Of a DNA stretch of 64,000 nucleotides, positions 17,256-25,885 are shown one piece after another; position 1 is the stretch's first letter; every line of letters starts with the position of its first letter. The DNA lies in NCBI RefSeq assembly GCF_021290385.1, contig NZ_CP089928.1, positions 1,782,501 through 1,846,500 on the forward strand. The letters run 5' to 3'. Both the position numbers and the translations under genes were made by a program. The notes beneath the pieces are model-generated. The model searched no databases, had not been told where the DNA came from, and worked only from the letters and a program-made list of their open reading frames with translations. Origin of the DNA: Microbulbifer sp. YPW16. GTDB taxonomy: Bacteria; Pseudomonadota; Gammaproteobacteria; Pseudomonadales; Cellvibrionaceae.

Positions 17256-17849
17256 ATGCAGAGCCGTCGTTCGCTAACCAAGATCTTTTCCATCACCGCA
17301 GCCCTGCTGATCGGCAGCGGCAGCTTACTGGCGCCGCTGGCCCAGGCCCGCGACTATGCGTACCCCTACCAGCGCCATCCATCCCAGCACAATGGCTCGG
17401 CCTGGTTCCGGCCCGACGCGGGGCACGGAGCGGCACATATCCGCATCGACCTGAGTGACCAGATGGCTTACTACTACAAGGGCGGCCGGCTGGTGGGAAT
17501 GTCGCCGGTATCCACCGGTAAGCCCGGCCACCGCACCCCCACGGGCACCTTCCGTATTTCCGAGAAAAAGGTGAACCACCGCTCCAACCTCTACGGCCAC
17601 TATGTCAGCCCGCGGGGTTATGTAATGCGCAGCAATGTGGATGTGCGCCGCGATCGCCGCCCCCCGGGTGCAGTCTTCCGCGGTGCCTCGATGGACTTCA
17701 TGATGCGCGTTAACGGTGCCATCACCATGCACGCCGGCCGCGTGCCGGGCTGGCCCGACTCCCACGGCTGTATCCGCCTGCCCTGGCATATGGCGAAGAT
17801 TTTCTTCGCCCATACACCAACGGGCACCAAGGTCAGCATCGTCCACTGA
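17256..17849 (+). CDS. L,D-transpeptidase (YkuD domain)
   Basis: A 197-residue periplasmic enzyme. An N-terminal signal peptide (about 1-31, ending Ala-Gln-Ala) precedes a YkuD domain with the catalytic motif His-(x)n-Ser-His-Gly-Cys-Ile-Arg (Cys172). Such enzymes make 3-3 cross-links in peptidoglycan or anchor lipoproteins to it. The conserved Pro-Thr-Gly-x-Phe strand is also present. The ATG at 17256 follows an AGAGAGG ribosome binding site; an upstream start would hide the signal peptide. There is no LysM or other binding domain. A terminator follows at 17874. Confidence 0.92.
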   Translation: MQSRRSLTKIFSITAALLIGSGSLLAPLAQARDYAYPYQRHPSQHNGSAWFRPDAGHGAAHIRIDLSDQMAYYYKGGRLVGMSPVSTGKPGHRTPTGTFRISEKKVNHRSNLYGHYVSPRGYVMRSNVDVRRDRRPPGAVFRGASMDFMMRVNGAITMHAGRVPGWPDSHGCIRLPWHMAKIFFAHTPTGTKVSIVH

Positions 17850-17873
17850 CCCGCTCACCTGGCGAGCATAAAA

Positions 17874-17906
17874 AAAGCCCCCTTCCCTGCCCGGGAAGGG
17901 GGCTTT
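17874..17906. terminator. Bidirectional terminator between convergent genes
   Basis: A perfect 14-bp inverted repeat (arms 17874-17887 and 17893-17906) around a 5-base loop, GC-rich inside and ending in AAA/TTT, with further A upstream. It can terminate both the L,D-transpeptidase (+) and the symporter (-). Confidence 0.9.
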
Positions 17907-17968
17907 CGTTTGCGAGTACTGCCGCGCGATTCAGCGACTGCGCCAGCGTACCAGCGCGTCCCGGTGCC

Positions 17969-19378
17969 TCAGGAAGGTGAGCCCTTGCTTACCCCGCTTG
18001 CCTCGAGGTCGTGGGTGGTGAAGTAATCGTGGGCGGCCCGGTTGACCCGTTTTGCCAGTACCAGGGTCGAGGTCATGGTGGGCACCGCCATCACCGCGTA
18101 CATACCGATGATGATGCTGTTGACCGCATTCAGGGACGCCACCGCGCCGATGACAATCAGGGCGATATAGGCTGCGGTATACAGCGCCTGGTAGCGGGTC
18201 CCGAACAGGAACACAAAACACTTCACGCCGTAATACCAGAAGGTAACGATGGTGCTGAACGCCAGCGGCAACACCATCAACAACAGCAACACCGGTCCCC
18301 AGTGGCCAAACACCTGGGAAAAGGCCTCGGCGGTCAGCGATACGCCCTCGATCCCCTCCCCGTGCTGCCACACCCCGGTCAGCAGGATCACCAGCGCCGT
18401 GCAGGTACACACCACCAGCGTATCCACAATCGGGCCCACCATCGCCACCACACCCTCGCGGATCGGCTCGGTGGTCTTGGCCGCACCGTGGGCGAGGGAC
18501 TCGGTGCCGATACCGGCTTCATTGGAGAAAGCCCCGCGACTGATACCGGTGGCAATCACCGCGCCCAGTGCACCACCGGCCACCGCCTGCCCGGAAAAGG
18601 CGTCGCTCACAATCAGCCACAGCGCCGCCGGCACGTCCTGCCAGAAATAGCCAATGACGATAAACGTCAGCGCCAGGTAGAACAGCACCATGCCCGGCAC
18701 CACGCGCACGGCAAACTTGCCGATGCGCTGGATGCGCCCGGCAATCACCACCGCGGCGGCGATGGCCAGCACCAGGCCGATGGCGAAGTCGAACCACAAC
18801 GAACCGTCCTCGCCCACCACCCCGAGTGGCACGGCGAAGGATTCCCGCAGCAGCTGCACGGTCTGGTTGGACTGGAACACCGGCAGCATGCCGCACAGCC
18901 CGGCCACCGCAAACAGCAGCGCCAACGGCATCCAGCGCCGTCCCAGGCCCTCGCGGATCACATACATGGGGCCACCCTGCAGCTCGCCGGCGGCATCCCG
19001 CCCGCGATACATCACCGACAGGCTGGCGGTGTAGAACTTGGTCGCCACCCCCACCAGGGCGGTCACCCACATCCAGAAGATCGCACCCGGCCCACCGGTA
19101 CTGATGGCAATCGCCACACCGGCGATATTGCCCAGCCCCAGCGTTCCGGACAGGGCGGTGGACAGCGCCTGCCGGTGTGGCACCTGGCCGGGGTCATCGG
19201 GGTTATCGTACTTGCCCCGCAGCAGGTCGATACTGTGCCCCAGGTGGCGATAGGGCCGGCCGCGGGAGACGATCAGGAGATAGAGCCCGCCGCCCACCAG
19301 CAGGACCAGCAGCGGAGTGCCCCAGACAAACGAGGCGAACGCGGCGAGTGCCGCATCGATGGATTTTAGGAATGACAT
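17969..19378 (-). CDS. Sodium:alanine/glycine symporter (AGCS family)
   Basis: A 469-residue integral membrane protein with about 10-11 transmembrane segments. It carries AGCS signatures: Thr-Ala-Leu-Ser-Gly-Thr-Leu-Gly-Leu-Gly-Asn-Ile near residue 90, Gly-Pro-Gly-Ala-Ile-Phe-Trp-Met-Trp, Gly-Gly-Pro-Met-Tyr-Tyr/Val in the middle, and Gly-Ala-Phe-Ser-Asn-Glu-Ala-Gly-x-Gly later. These symporters import alanine, glycine or related small amino acids with sodium. The ATG at 19378 is preferred over a TTG five codons upstream; neither has a strong ribosome binding site. No functional link to the sugar genes is visible. Confidence 0.9.
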   Translation of the reverse strand: MSFLKSIDAALAAFASFVWGTPLLVLLVGGGLYLLIVSRGRPYRHLGHSIDLLRGKYDNPDDPGQVPHRQALSTALSGTLGLGNIAGVAIAISTGGPGAIFWMWVTALVGVATKFYTASLSVMYRGRDAAGELQGGPMYVIREGLGRRWMPLALLFAVAGLCGMLPVFQSNQTVQLLRESFAVPLGVVGEDGSLWFDFAIGLVLAIAAAVVIAGRIQRIGKFAVRVVPGMVLFYLALTFIVIGYFWQDVPAALWLIVSDAFSGQAVAGGALGAVIATGISRGAFSNEAGIGTESLAHGAAKTTEPIREGVVAMVGPIVDTLVVCTCTALVILLTGVWQHGEGIEGVSLTAEAFSQVFGHWGPVLLLLMVLPLAFSTIVTFWYYGVKCFVFLFGTRYQALYTAAYIALIVIGAVASLNAVNSIIIGMYAVMAVPTMTSTLVLAKRVNRAAHDYFTTHDLEASGVSKGSPS

Positions 19379-19470
19379 GCAGGTTTCAGTCAATTACGGG
19401 TAGATCCGGGAGTCTATGAAGCGGCGCGCCCGCTTGTCAAAACAGGCAAGCGCAGGCTCGACGGCCAGAA

Positions 19471-19498
19471 AACACAAAAGCCCCTCATTGAGGGGCTT
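19471..19498 (-). terminator. Terminator of the MFS transporter gene
   Basis: On the minus strand: AAGCCCCTC, 3-base loop, GAGGGGCTT, then a T-rich tail (TTGTGTTTT). It lies 25 bp past the stop of the gene at 19524. Confidence 0.85.
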
Positions 19499-19523
19499 CT
19501 TGGTTGGCAACAACGGGAGCCGG

Positions 19524-21014
19524 TCAGGCAACCGCCGGCTCGGGTTCCAGCCCGGTCGGGGCCACTTCGGGCTCCCGCACGAAGAACACCGACAGGGCAC
19601 CCAGGATCATGAACACACCGGCCAGCACGATGATGTAAATGGCCTGGTTGTCGAACACGCTGTGCAGGATCGGGCCCGCCACCAGCGCCGACAGGATCTG
19701 CGGTGCGGCGATGGTGAAATTGAAGATCCCCATGTAAACGCCGGTCTTGCTCGCCGGCAGGGAGTCGGACAGGATCGAGTACGGCATGGCCAGGATCGCG
19801 GCCCAGGCAATGCCCACTCCCACCATCGGCAGCAACAGCCCCAGCGCGCCGCTGGGCACCGTAACCTCGGTGATCAGCAGGTCTACCTGGGTCGGCGCAC
19901 CGCCCTTGAACAGCAGGAAGCTGATATAGCCCACACCCCCCAGCAGCAGCGACAGCGCGTAGGTGGGCTTGCGGCCCAGGGCACCGGCGATGCGGGTCAG
20001 GGCAATGGAAAAGATCGCGGCAAACAGCGAATAGGCGGCGAAGATAATCCCCACCCAGTCACCCGCGGCGCCCTTGGCGGCGGCAATATGGTCGGGGATC
20101 TGGCCCACGGTGGCCAGGTAATCGTGGTCGAACCACTTGGCGTCCACGCCCCAGACATGCTGGGTAATGGCCGGGGTGGTATACACCCACATGATAAACA
20201 GGGCGAACCAGGAGAAGAACTGCACCACTGCCAGCTGGCGCATGGTGCGGGGCATATTGAACAGCAGGCGGGTGAAACCACCTAGGCGCTGCAGCAGGGT
20301 CTTGCGCTCGGCCAGCTCGCGGGCCAGCGCTTTCTCGTCGATCCCCTTGTAGGCGTTGTACTCTCTGGGGGCGTACTCCTTCGTGCGGAACACGGTCCAC
20401 AGCACGCTGCCCAGCAGCACCGAGGCACCAATGTAGAAGGCCCAGATCACCGAGGGCGCCACCTCACCGGCCCTGGAAGTGTTCTCCAGGCCGATCACGT
20501 TGGTGAGGATAAACGGCAGCATGGATCCCAGCACGGCGCCAATGTTGATCAGCAGCGACTGCACCGAGTAGCCCAGGGTGCGCTGCTCGGAGGGCACCAT
20601 ATCGGATACCAGGGCGCGGAACGGCTGCATGGTGACATTGAAGGCGGCATCCATCAGCGCCAGCATCACCCCGCCGAACAGGATCGGTGCCACGAAAGCC
20701 ACCACGATCCCCGCATTGGGCATAAAGGCCATCCCCACCGCCGCGGCGATGGCACCGAACAGGATATAGGGGTTGCGGCGACCGAAGCGGCTCCAGGTAC
20801 GGTCCGAGGCGGAGCCCACGATCGGCTGCACAATCAGTCCCATCAGGGGCGCGACGATCCAGAACAGGGACAGCGAGTGCAGGTCCGCACCCAGGTCGGA
20901 GAGGATCCGGCTGGCGTTGGCATTCTGCAGGGCAAAGCCAAACTGCACACCGAGGAAGCCGAGGCTGACATTCCAGACCTGCCAGAAGGGTAACTTGGGC
21001 TGTTTCATCTTCAT
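19524..21014 (-). CDS. MFS maltose/oligosaccharide transporter
   Basis: A 496-residue major facilitator with 12 predicted transmembrane segments. It has the SLC45-like GPH/MFS signatures: Phe-Trp-x-Val/Leu-Trp-x-x-x-x-Gly-Phe at the start, Pro-Leu-x-Gly-Leu-Ile-Val-Gln-Pro, and Gly-x-x-Ser-Asp-Arg-x-x-x-x-x-Gly-Arg-Arg-x-Pro between segments 2 and 3. This matches the maltose permeases found in TonB-dependent maltose loci of Xanthomonas and Caulobacter, so proton-coupled maltose or maltodextrin uptake is the likely job. The start is ATG 21014 or 21008. It is divergent from the exported GH13 gene, with MalT box pairs between them. Confidence 0.85.
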   Translation of the reverse strand: MKMKQPKLPFWQVWNVSLGFLGVQFGFALQNANASRILSDLGADLHSLSLFWIVAPLMGLIVQPIVGSASDRTWSRFGRRNPYILFGAIAAAVGMAFMPNAGIVVAFVAPILFGGVMLALMDAAFNVTMQPFRALVSDMVPSEQRTLGYSVQSLLINIGAVLGSMLPFILTNVIGLENTSRAGEVAPSVIWAFYIGASVLLGSVLWTVFRTKEYAPREYNAYKGIDEKALARELAERKTLLQRLGGFTRLLFNMPRTMRQLAVVQFFSWFALFIMWVYTTPAITQHVWGVDAKWFDHDYLATVGQIPDHIAAAKGAAGDWVGIIFAAYSLFAAIFSIALTRIAGALGRKPTYALSLLLGGVGYISFLLFKGGAPTQVDLLITEVTVPSGALGLLLPMVGVGIAWAAILAMPYSILSDSLPASKTGVYMGIFNFTIAAPQILSALVAGPILHSVFDNQAIYIIVLAGVFMILGALSVFFVREPEVAPTGLEPEPAVA

Positions 21015-21206
21015 CTCTGCGAGTTTCGTTATCGTTGTGGGAAGAATCTCGGTTCGCACAACGGGCCGGGGCCATTAGCCAGCGAGGCATCGGCGCACGA
21101 AACCGTGCAGGGCTCCCCTGGCCGGGCAGTGCCGGCGGGGCAAAGACTCATCGCTGACTGCGCGGGAGCCCCCGGTCCGGAGCTTCCCTTTATAGGATTT
21201 TGCCGG

Positions 21207-21257
21207 ATCATGGCACGGCGGGGGTGGCCCTCCATCCTCCCCCGCCGGGGGAGTAGG
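21207..21257 (-). promoter_or_regulatory. MalT box pair and -10 of the MFS gene
   Basis: CATCCTCCCC (21233-21242; GGGGAGGATG on the minus strand) and GGGGAGTAGG (21248-21257) form an imperfect inverted pair with a 5-base spacer. On the minus strand CATGAT (21212-21207) is centred 28 bp from the centre of the leftward box, fitting a MalT-dependent promoter for the MFS gene with a leader of about 185 bases. The rightward arm could also serve the GH13 gene, but no -10 stands at the matching distance. Confidence 0.65.
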
Positions 21258-21345
21258 CGGCCGGCCTGCATCATGGCGGACACCCGGGGAATGACCCGGC
21301 AGTCGACGGGATGCTGTCACCTTCGCAAGAATGCACACGCTCCAG

Positions 21346-21399
21346 CGCTCTCCCCCTGCCGGGGAGGGGGATCTTTGCCGCCACCAGGTGCCGCACAAT
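21346..21399 (+). promoter_or_regulatory. Degenerate MalT box pair before the exported GH13 gene
   Basis: CGCTCTCCCC (21346-21355) and GGGGAGGGGG (21361-21370) form a weaker inverted pair with a 5-base spacer. A CACAAT hexamer (21394-21399) is centred 31 bp from the proximal arm, 3 bp more than at the other promoters, and would start transcription about 32 bases before the ATG at 21438. Boxes and spacing are both imperfect. Confidence 0.45.
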
Positions 21400-21437
21400 G
21401 GGGCGTCTAGTTCCATTTGCGACCGGAGGAAACGGTG

Positions 21438-23291
21438 ATGAAGCGCTTACTCACACTGGTGCAGGTACTGGCCCTGGCGGCGGGCCAGTACGCCATGGCC
21501 GCGGCGCCCGATCGCGTAGAGCCTCCCTTCTGGTGGGCCGGTATGCAGGAGCCCGGTCTCCAGCTGATGCTCCACGGCAAGGATATCGGCGATCTCACCG
21601 CAACCGTGGATCATCCCGGGGTGACAGTCCTCGGCACCGAATCCACCGACAATCCCAACTACCTTTTTATCAACCTGCGCCTGGCCAGCGATATCGAGCC
21701 GGGCACGGTTGCGATCCGGCTGCAGGAGGACGGCATCCCCCACAGTTCGTTCGACTACGAACTGCGCACCCGCACCGCCCCTCCCCGCGGCGAGCGTGGC
21801 TTCGACAGCAGTGACGCCATCTACCTGGTCACCCCGGACCGCTTTGCCAATGGCGACCCCGGCAACGATACGGCGGAGGGCGTACAGGAGGGCCTCGACC
21901 GCGACGCGCCCGGGGGGCGCCACGGCGGGGATATCGCCGGCATGCGGGCGGCGCTGGACTACATCGAGGGTCTGGGCTTCACCGCGATCTGGCCCAACCC
22001 GCTGCTGGAAAATGACCAGCCCGGCTATTCCTACCACGGCTATTCAGCCACCGACCACTACCGCATCGACCCGCGCTTCGGCAGCAATGCGGAGTTCCGT
22101 GCATTTGTCGCGTCCGCCGGCAAGAAAGGCATTGGCGTTATCCAGGACGTGGTACTGAACCATATTGGCGATGGCCACTGGTGGATGGACGACCTGCCCG
22201 ACAGCGACTGGCTGAACGGTGCCGGCACTCGCAGGGGTGAGTTTGCGATTACCAACCACAGCCGCTTCACCCCGGTCGACCCCCACGCGAGCGACGCCGA
22301 CCGGCGCCTGTTCCTGGAGGGATGGTTTGTGGATTCCATGCCCGACATGAACCAGCGCCACCCACTGCTGGCCAACTACCTGATCCAGAATACCCTGTGG
22401 TGGATCGAGTACGCGGGCCTGAGCGGTATCCGTGCCGATACTTACGCCTACTCTGACCCGGGCTTCCTGGAGCAATGGGCAGAGCGCATCCGCCGGGAAT
22501 ACCCGCACTTCAATATCGTCGGCGAGGAGTGGACCCGCAACGCCGCGCTGGTGGCCCACTGGCAGCGCAGCGAGAGCGAGCCGGCAACCGGCGGGCGCCT
22601 GAAGAGCATGATGGACTTCCCCCTGCATTATTCATTGCGGGAAGCACTGACCGCGGAAGAGAGCTGGAGCAGCGGCCTGATCCAGCTCTATGAGGGACTC
22701 GCCAACGATTTCCAGTACCCCAACCCGCAGCGCCTGGTGATATTTGGTGGCAACCATGACACCAGCCGGCTGTTCAGCCAGCTGCATGACGAGCCGGCCC
22801 TGTTCCGCATGGCGGTGGCCTACCTTGCCACCATGCGGGGTATCCCGCAGTTCTTCTATGGCGACGAACTGCTGATGACCAGCCCCCGCCACCGCGCCGA
22901 CGGTATCGTGCGCAGCGATTTCCCGGGCGGCTGGGACGGCGATAAAGCCAATGGCTTTACCGGCGCGGGGCTCACCGCGCAACAGCGGCAGGCGCAGGAC
23001 TATGTCCGCGCGCTGTTCCGCTGGCGCCGCACCCAGCCGGTGATCCACCGCGGCGATGTCACGCACTTCGCCCCGGTCGACGGTACCTACGTTTACTTCC
23101 GCCACGACGCCGATGATGTCGTGATGGTGGCAATGAACAAGGGGGAGGACGCGGTACCCTTCAACCGGGCGCGCTTCGCAGAGGTACTCGGCGATCGCAG
23201 GCGTGCAGTGGACGTCGTCAGCGGCCGCCAGTACCCGCTGGACGGCCTGGAAATCCCGCCCCGCGACGTCCTGGTGATGGAAATACAATAA
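21438..23291 (+). CDS. Exported GH13 alpha-amylase/neopullulanase-like enzyme
   Basis: A 617-residue exported glycoside hydrolase. A signal peptide (1-15, Ala-Met-Ala-Ala region) is followed by an N-terminal immunoglobulin-like domain of the cyclomaltodextrinase/SusA type (about 20-115) and the catalytic barrel: region II (IRADTYAY) nucleophile Asp334, region III (VGEEW) acid/base Glu363, region IV (GGNHDTSR) Asp441. SusA-like enzymes cleave maltodextrins, cyclodextrins or pullulan in the periplasm. The ATG at 21438 follows CGGAGGA by 7 bases. First gene of a likely operon with the GH31 gene, 44 bp downstream, and the GH13 lipoprotein. Confidence 0.88.
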   Translation: MKRLLTLVQVLALAAGQYAMAAAPDRVEPPFWWAGMQEPGLQLMLHGKDIGDLTATVDHPGVTVLGTESTDNPNYLFINLRLASDIEPGTVAIRLQEDGIPHSSFDYELRTRTAPPRGERGFDSSDAIYLVTPDRFANGDPGNDTAEGVQEGLDRDAPGGRHGGDIAGMRAALDYIEGLGFTAIWPNPLLENDQPGYSYHGYSATDHYRIDPRFGSNAEFRAFVASAGKKGIGVIQDVVLNHIGDGHWWMDDLPDSDWLNGAGTRRGEFAITNHSRFTPVDPHASDADRRLFLEGWFVDSMPDMNQRHPLLANYLIQNTLWWIEYAGLSGIRADTYAYSDPGFLEQWAERIRREYPHFNIVGEEWTRNAALVAHWQRSESEPATGGRLKSMMDFPLHYSLREALTAEESWSSGLIQLYEGLANDFQYPNPQRLVIFGGNHDTSRLFSQLHDEPALFRMAVAYLATMRGIPQFFYGDELLMTSPRHRADGIVRSDFPGGWDGDKANGFTGAGLTAQQRQAQDYVRALFRWRRTQPVIHRGDVTHFAPVDGTYVYFRHDADDVVMVAMNKGEDAVPFNRARFAEVLGDRRRAVDVVSGRQYPLDGLEIPPRDVLVMEIQ

Positions 23292-23335
23292 CGATCGGCA
23301 ATACGGCGGCCTATCGGCCCCGGGCCCAGACAGAG

Positions 23336-25777
23336 ATGATGATGAAGTTTAGACAGACCCTGCAACTGTGCGCCCTCGCCGGCGCCATTGCCAGCCACAG
23401 CGCCGCTGCACTGGAATCACGCCAGTACCTGGACCACCACCTGGACGGGGACGCACTCACCATTGAAACCAGCGATGGTGAAGTCACCCTGACGCCGATC
23501 AATGACGATGCGATAGCCGTGCATTATCGGCGCGAGGGCGTTAAGCAGTTACCCTCCTTTGCCCTCGCCGACGCGCAACGCGCGGCGGTGGAAGCCCGTA
23601 TCGAGGAAAGCGAAGACCAGCTGACCTACGACCTCGGGGACCTGCACGCGGTAATCCACAAGTCACCCTTCGCTATCAGCTACCACCGCGATGGCGAGAA
23701 GCTGCTGAGCGAGGAAACCGGGTTCTTTGCCACCGAGACCATACGCGGTTTCCGCTTCGCGCTGGAAGACGGCGAGAAACTGCTGGGTGGCGGTGAGCGT
23801 GTGCTGGGCATGGACCGGCGCGGCAAGCGCCTGCCGCTCTACAACCGCGCCCACTATGGCTACACCACCGAGTCCGAGCAGATGTATTTCAGCCTGCCGG
23901 CAGTGATGTCCAGCAACAAGTACATCCTGATGTTCGACAACTCCGCCACCGGCACCCTGGACCTGGGTGCCAGTGAGGAGGATGTACTGCAGTTCGAGGC
24001 CGTCGGCGGCCGCACCTCCTATATTGTCGCCAGCGGTGGCAGCTATCCGGAACTGGTCGAAAACTATGTCGATGTCACCGGTCGCCAACCGCTGCCGCCG
24101 CGCTGGGCCCTGGGCAACTTTGCCTCCCGCTTCGGCTATCACACCGAGGCGGAAGTCCGCGCGACTGTGGATAAATTCGCCGAGGAGGATTTCCCGCTGG
24201 ATGCCGTGGTACTGGACCTGTTCTGGTTCGGTCCCGACATCCAGGGGCATATGGGCAACCTGGCCTGGGACCGGAAAGCTTTCCCGCAGCCGGAAAAAAT
24301 GATGGCCGACTTCAGCGAGCGCGGTATCGAGACCATCCTGGTGACCGAACCGTTCGTGCTCACCAGCTCCGGGCGCTGGGATGAGGCGGTGGCCGCTGAT
24401 GCGCTGGCGAAGAACCTGGCCGGTGAACCCAAGCGTTTTGATTTCTATTTCGGCAATACCGGGCTGGTCGACGTGTTCGACGAGAACGGGCGCGACTGGT
24501 TCTGGAATATCTACGACGGACTGCTGCAACAGGGGGTCAGTGGCTGGTGGGGTGACCTGGGCGAACCGGAAGTGCACCCGTCCGATACCGTCCATGCCAT
24601 CGGCATGGCAGACGAGGTGCACAACGCCTACGGCCATCGCTGGGCGCAGACGCTGTTTGAAAAGCAGACTGCCGCATACCCGGAACGCCGCCCCTTTATC
24701 ATGATGCGCGCCGGCTTCCCCGGCTCACAGCGCTACGGCATGATTCCCTGGACCGGCGACGTTGCCCGCGAATGGGGCGGCCTGAAACCGCAGGTGGAAC
24801 TGGCGCTGTCGATGGGCCTGCTGGGCTTCGGTTATACCCACTCGGACCTGGGCGGCTTTGCCGGCGGTGAGGAATTTGACCGCGAACTGTATATCCGCTG
24901 GCTGCAGTACGGTGTGTTCCAGCCGGTTTACCGGCCCCATGCACAGGAAAATATCGCCCCGGAACCGGTATTCCACGACCGCACCACCCGCAACATCACC
25001 CGCGAATATATCAAGCTGCGTTACCGCCTGCTGCCGTACAACTACACCCTGGCATTCGAGAACAGCCAGACGGGCATACCCCTGATGCGGCCTCTGTTCT
25101 TCACCGATGAAAGCGATCCGGCGCTGATGGATTACAAGGATGCCTACCTGTGGGGCAATGACTTCCTGGTGGCCCCGGTGACCGAAGCCGGTGTCGACGA
25201 GGTGGAGCTGCGCCTGCCGCCCGGTGGTGTCTGGTTCGATTACTGGACTGACGACCAGTACAGTGGCGAGAAGGCGACCATCGACGTGGAGCTGGAGACC
25301 ATACCGGTATTGGTGCGCGCCGGTGCCTTTATCCCCACCGTGGACGACATGGACACCACCCGGGACTATTCCAGTGAAAACCTGACACTGGACTACTACG
25401 CCCACCCGACATCCCTGGAGTCCAGCGGCTACATCTACGAGGATGATGGCAAAACCGTCGACGCCTTTGCGCGCGATCGCTATGCCAGGCTGCATTTCCA
25501 GGCCGAGCGCAGTGCCGACGGCATTCGCTTCGGGTTCCGCCGGGACGGCGGTGGTTACCGGGGCGAGCCGCAGCAACGCAGCGTGGAGCTGAACATCCAC
25601 AACTGGGATTTGCAGCCGTCACAGGTTCTGGCCGCCGGCACGGCGATCCCCGTGCTGGACAGTGAACGCGCGCTGGAGCAGGCCGGCGAAGGGGCCTGGC
25701 TGGACCGGCGCACCAACCAGCTGCGGGTGAAGTTCAACTGGGGCCGGGAGCCCCTGCAACTGACCGTCGAGCACTGA
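23336..25777 (+). CDS. Exported GH31 alpha-glucosidase
   Basis: An 813-residue GH31 enzyme with a signal peptide (cleavage after the Ser-Ala-Ala region near residue 24), placing it in the periplasm or outside. Domains: an N-terminal beta-sandwich (30-245), a catalytic barrel with nucleophile Asp407 in Gly-Trp-Trp-Gly-Asp-Leu-Gly-Glu and acid/base Asp475 in Trp-Thr-Gly-Asp, then C-terminal beta domains with a DUF5110-like end. It should release glucose from the non-reducing end of alpha-glucans; alpha-1,6 or alpha-xyloside activity is possible. Three ATG codons in a row make the start uncertain by two residues. It lies between two GH13 genes on the same strand. Confidence 0.92.
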   Translation: MMMKFRQTLQLCALAGAIASHSAAALESRQYLDHHLDGDALTIETSDGEVTLTPINDDAIAVHYRREGVKQLPSFALADAQRAAVEARIEESEDQLTYDLGDLHAVIHKSPFAISYHRDGEKLLSEETGFFATETIRGFRFALEDGEKLLGGGERVLGMDRRGKRLPLYNRAHYGYTTESEQMYFSLPAVMSSNKYILMFDNSATGTLDLGASEEDVLQFEAVGGRTSYIVASGGSYPELVENYVDVTGRQPLPPRWALGNFASRFGYHTEAEVRATVDKFAEEDFPLDAVVLDLFWFGPDIQGHMGNLAWDRKAFPQPEKMMADFSERGIETILVTEPFVLTSSGRWDEAVAADALAKNLAGEPKRFDFYFGNTGLVDVFDENGRDWFWNIYDGLLQQGVSGWWGDLGEPEVHPSDTVHAIGMADEVHNAYGHRWAQTLFEKQTAAYPERRPFIMMRAGFPGSQRYGMIPWTGDVAREWGGLKPQVELALSMGLLGFGYTHSDLGGFAGGEEFDRELYIRWLQYGVFQPVYRPHAQENIAPEPVFHDRTTRNITREYIKLRYRLLPYNYTLAFENSQTGIPLMRPLFFTDESDPALMDYKDAYLWGNDFLVAPVTEAGVDEVELRLPPGGVWFDYWTDDQYSGEKATIDVELETIPVLVRAGAFIPTVDDMDTTRDYSSENLTLDYYAHPTSLESSGYIYEDDGKTVDAFARDRYARLHFQAERSADGIRFGFRRDGGGYRGEPQQRSVELNIHNWDLQPSQVLAAGTAIPVLDSERALEQAGEGAWLDRRTNQLRVKFNWGREPLQLTVEH

Positions 25778-25885
25778 ACAATTAGCAACGCTGCCCGCAG
25801 GCGCTTGCCTCGCGGGCGCGCGGCCACGCCCCCAGGCATCGACAGGCCGTACTTAACAGACACCAAACCGGGAATACGGGATTTG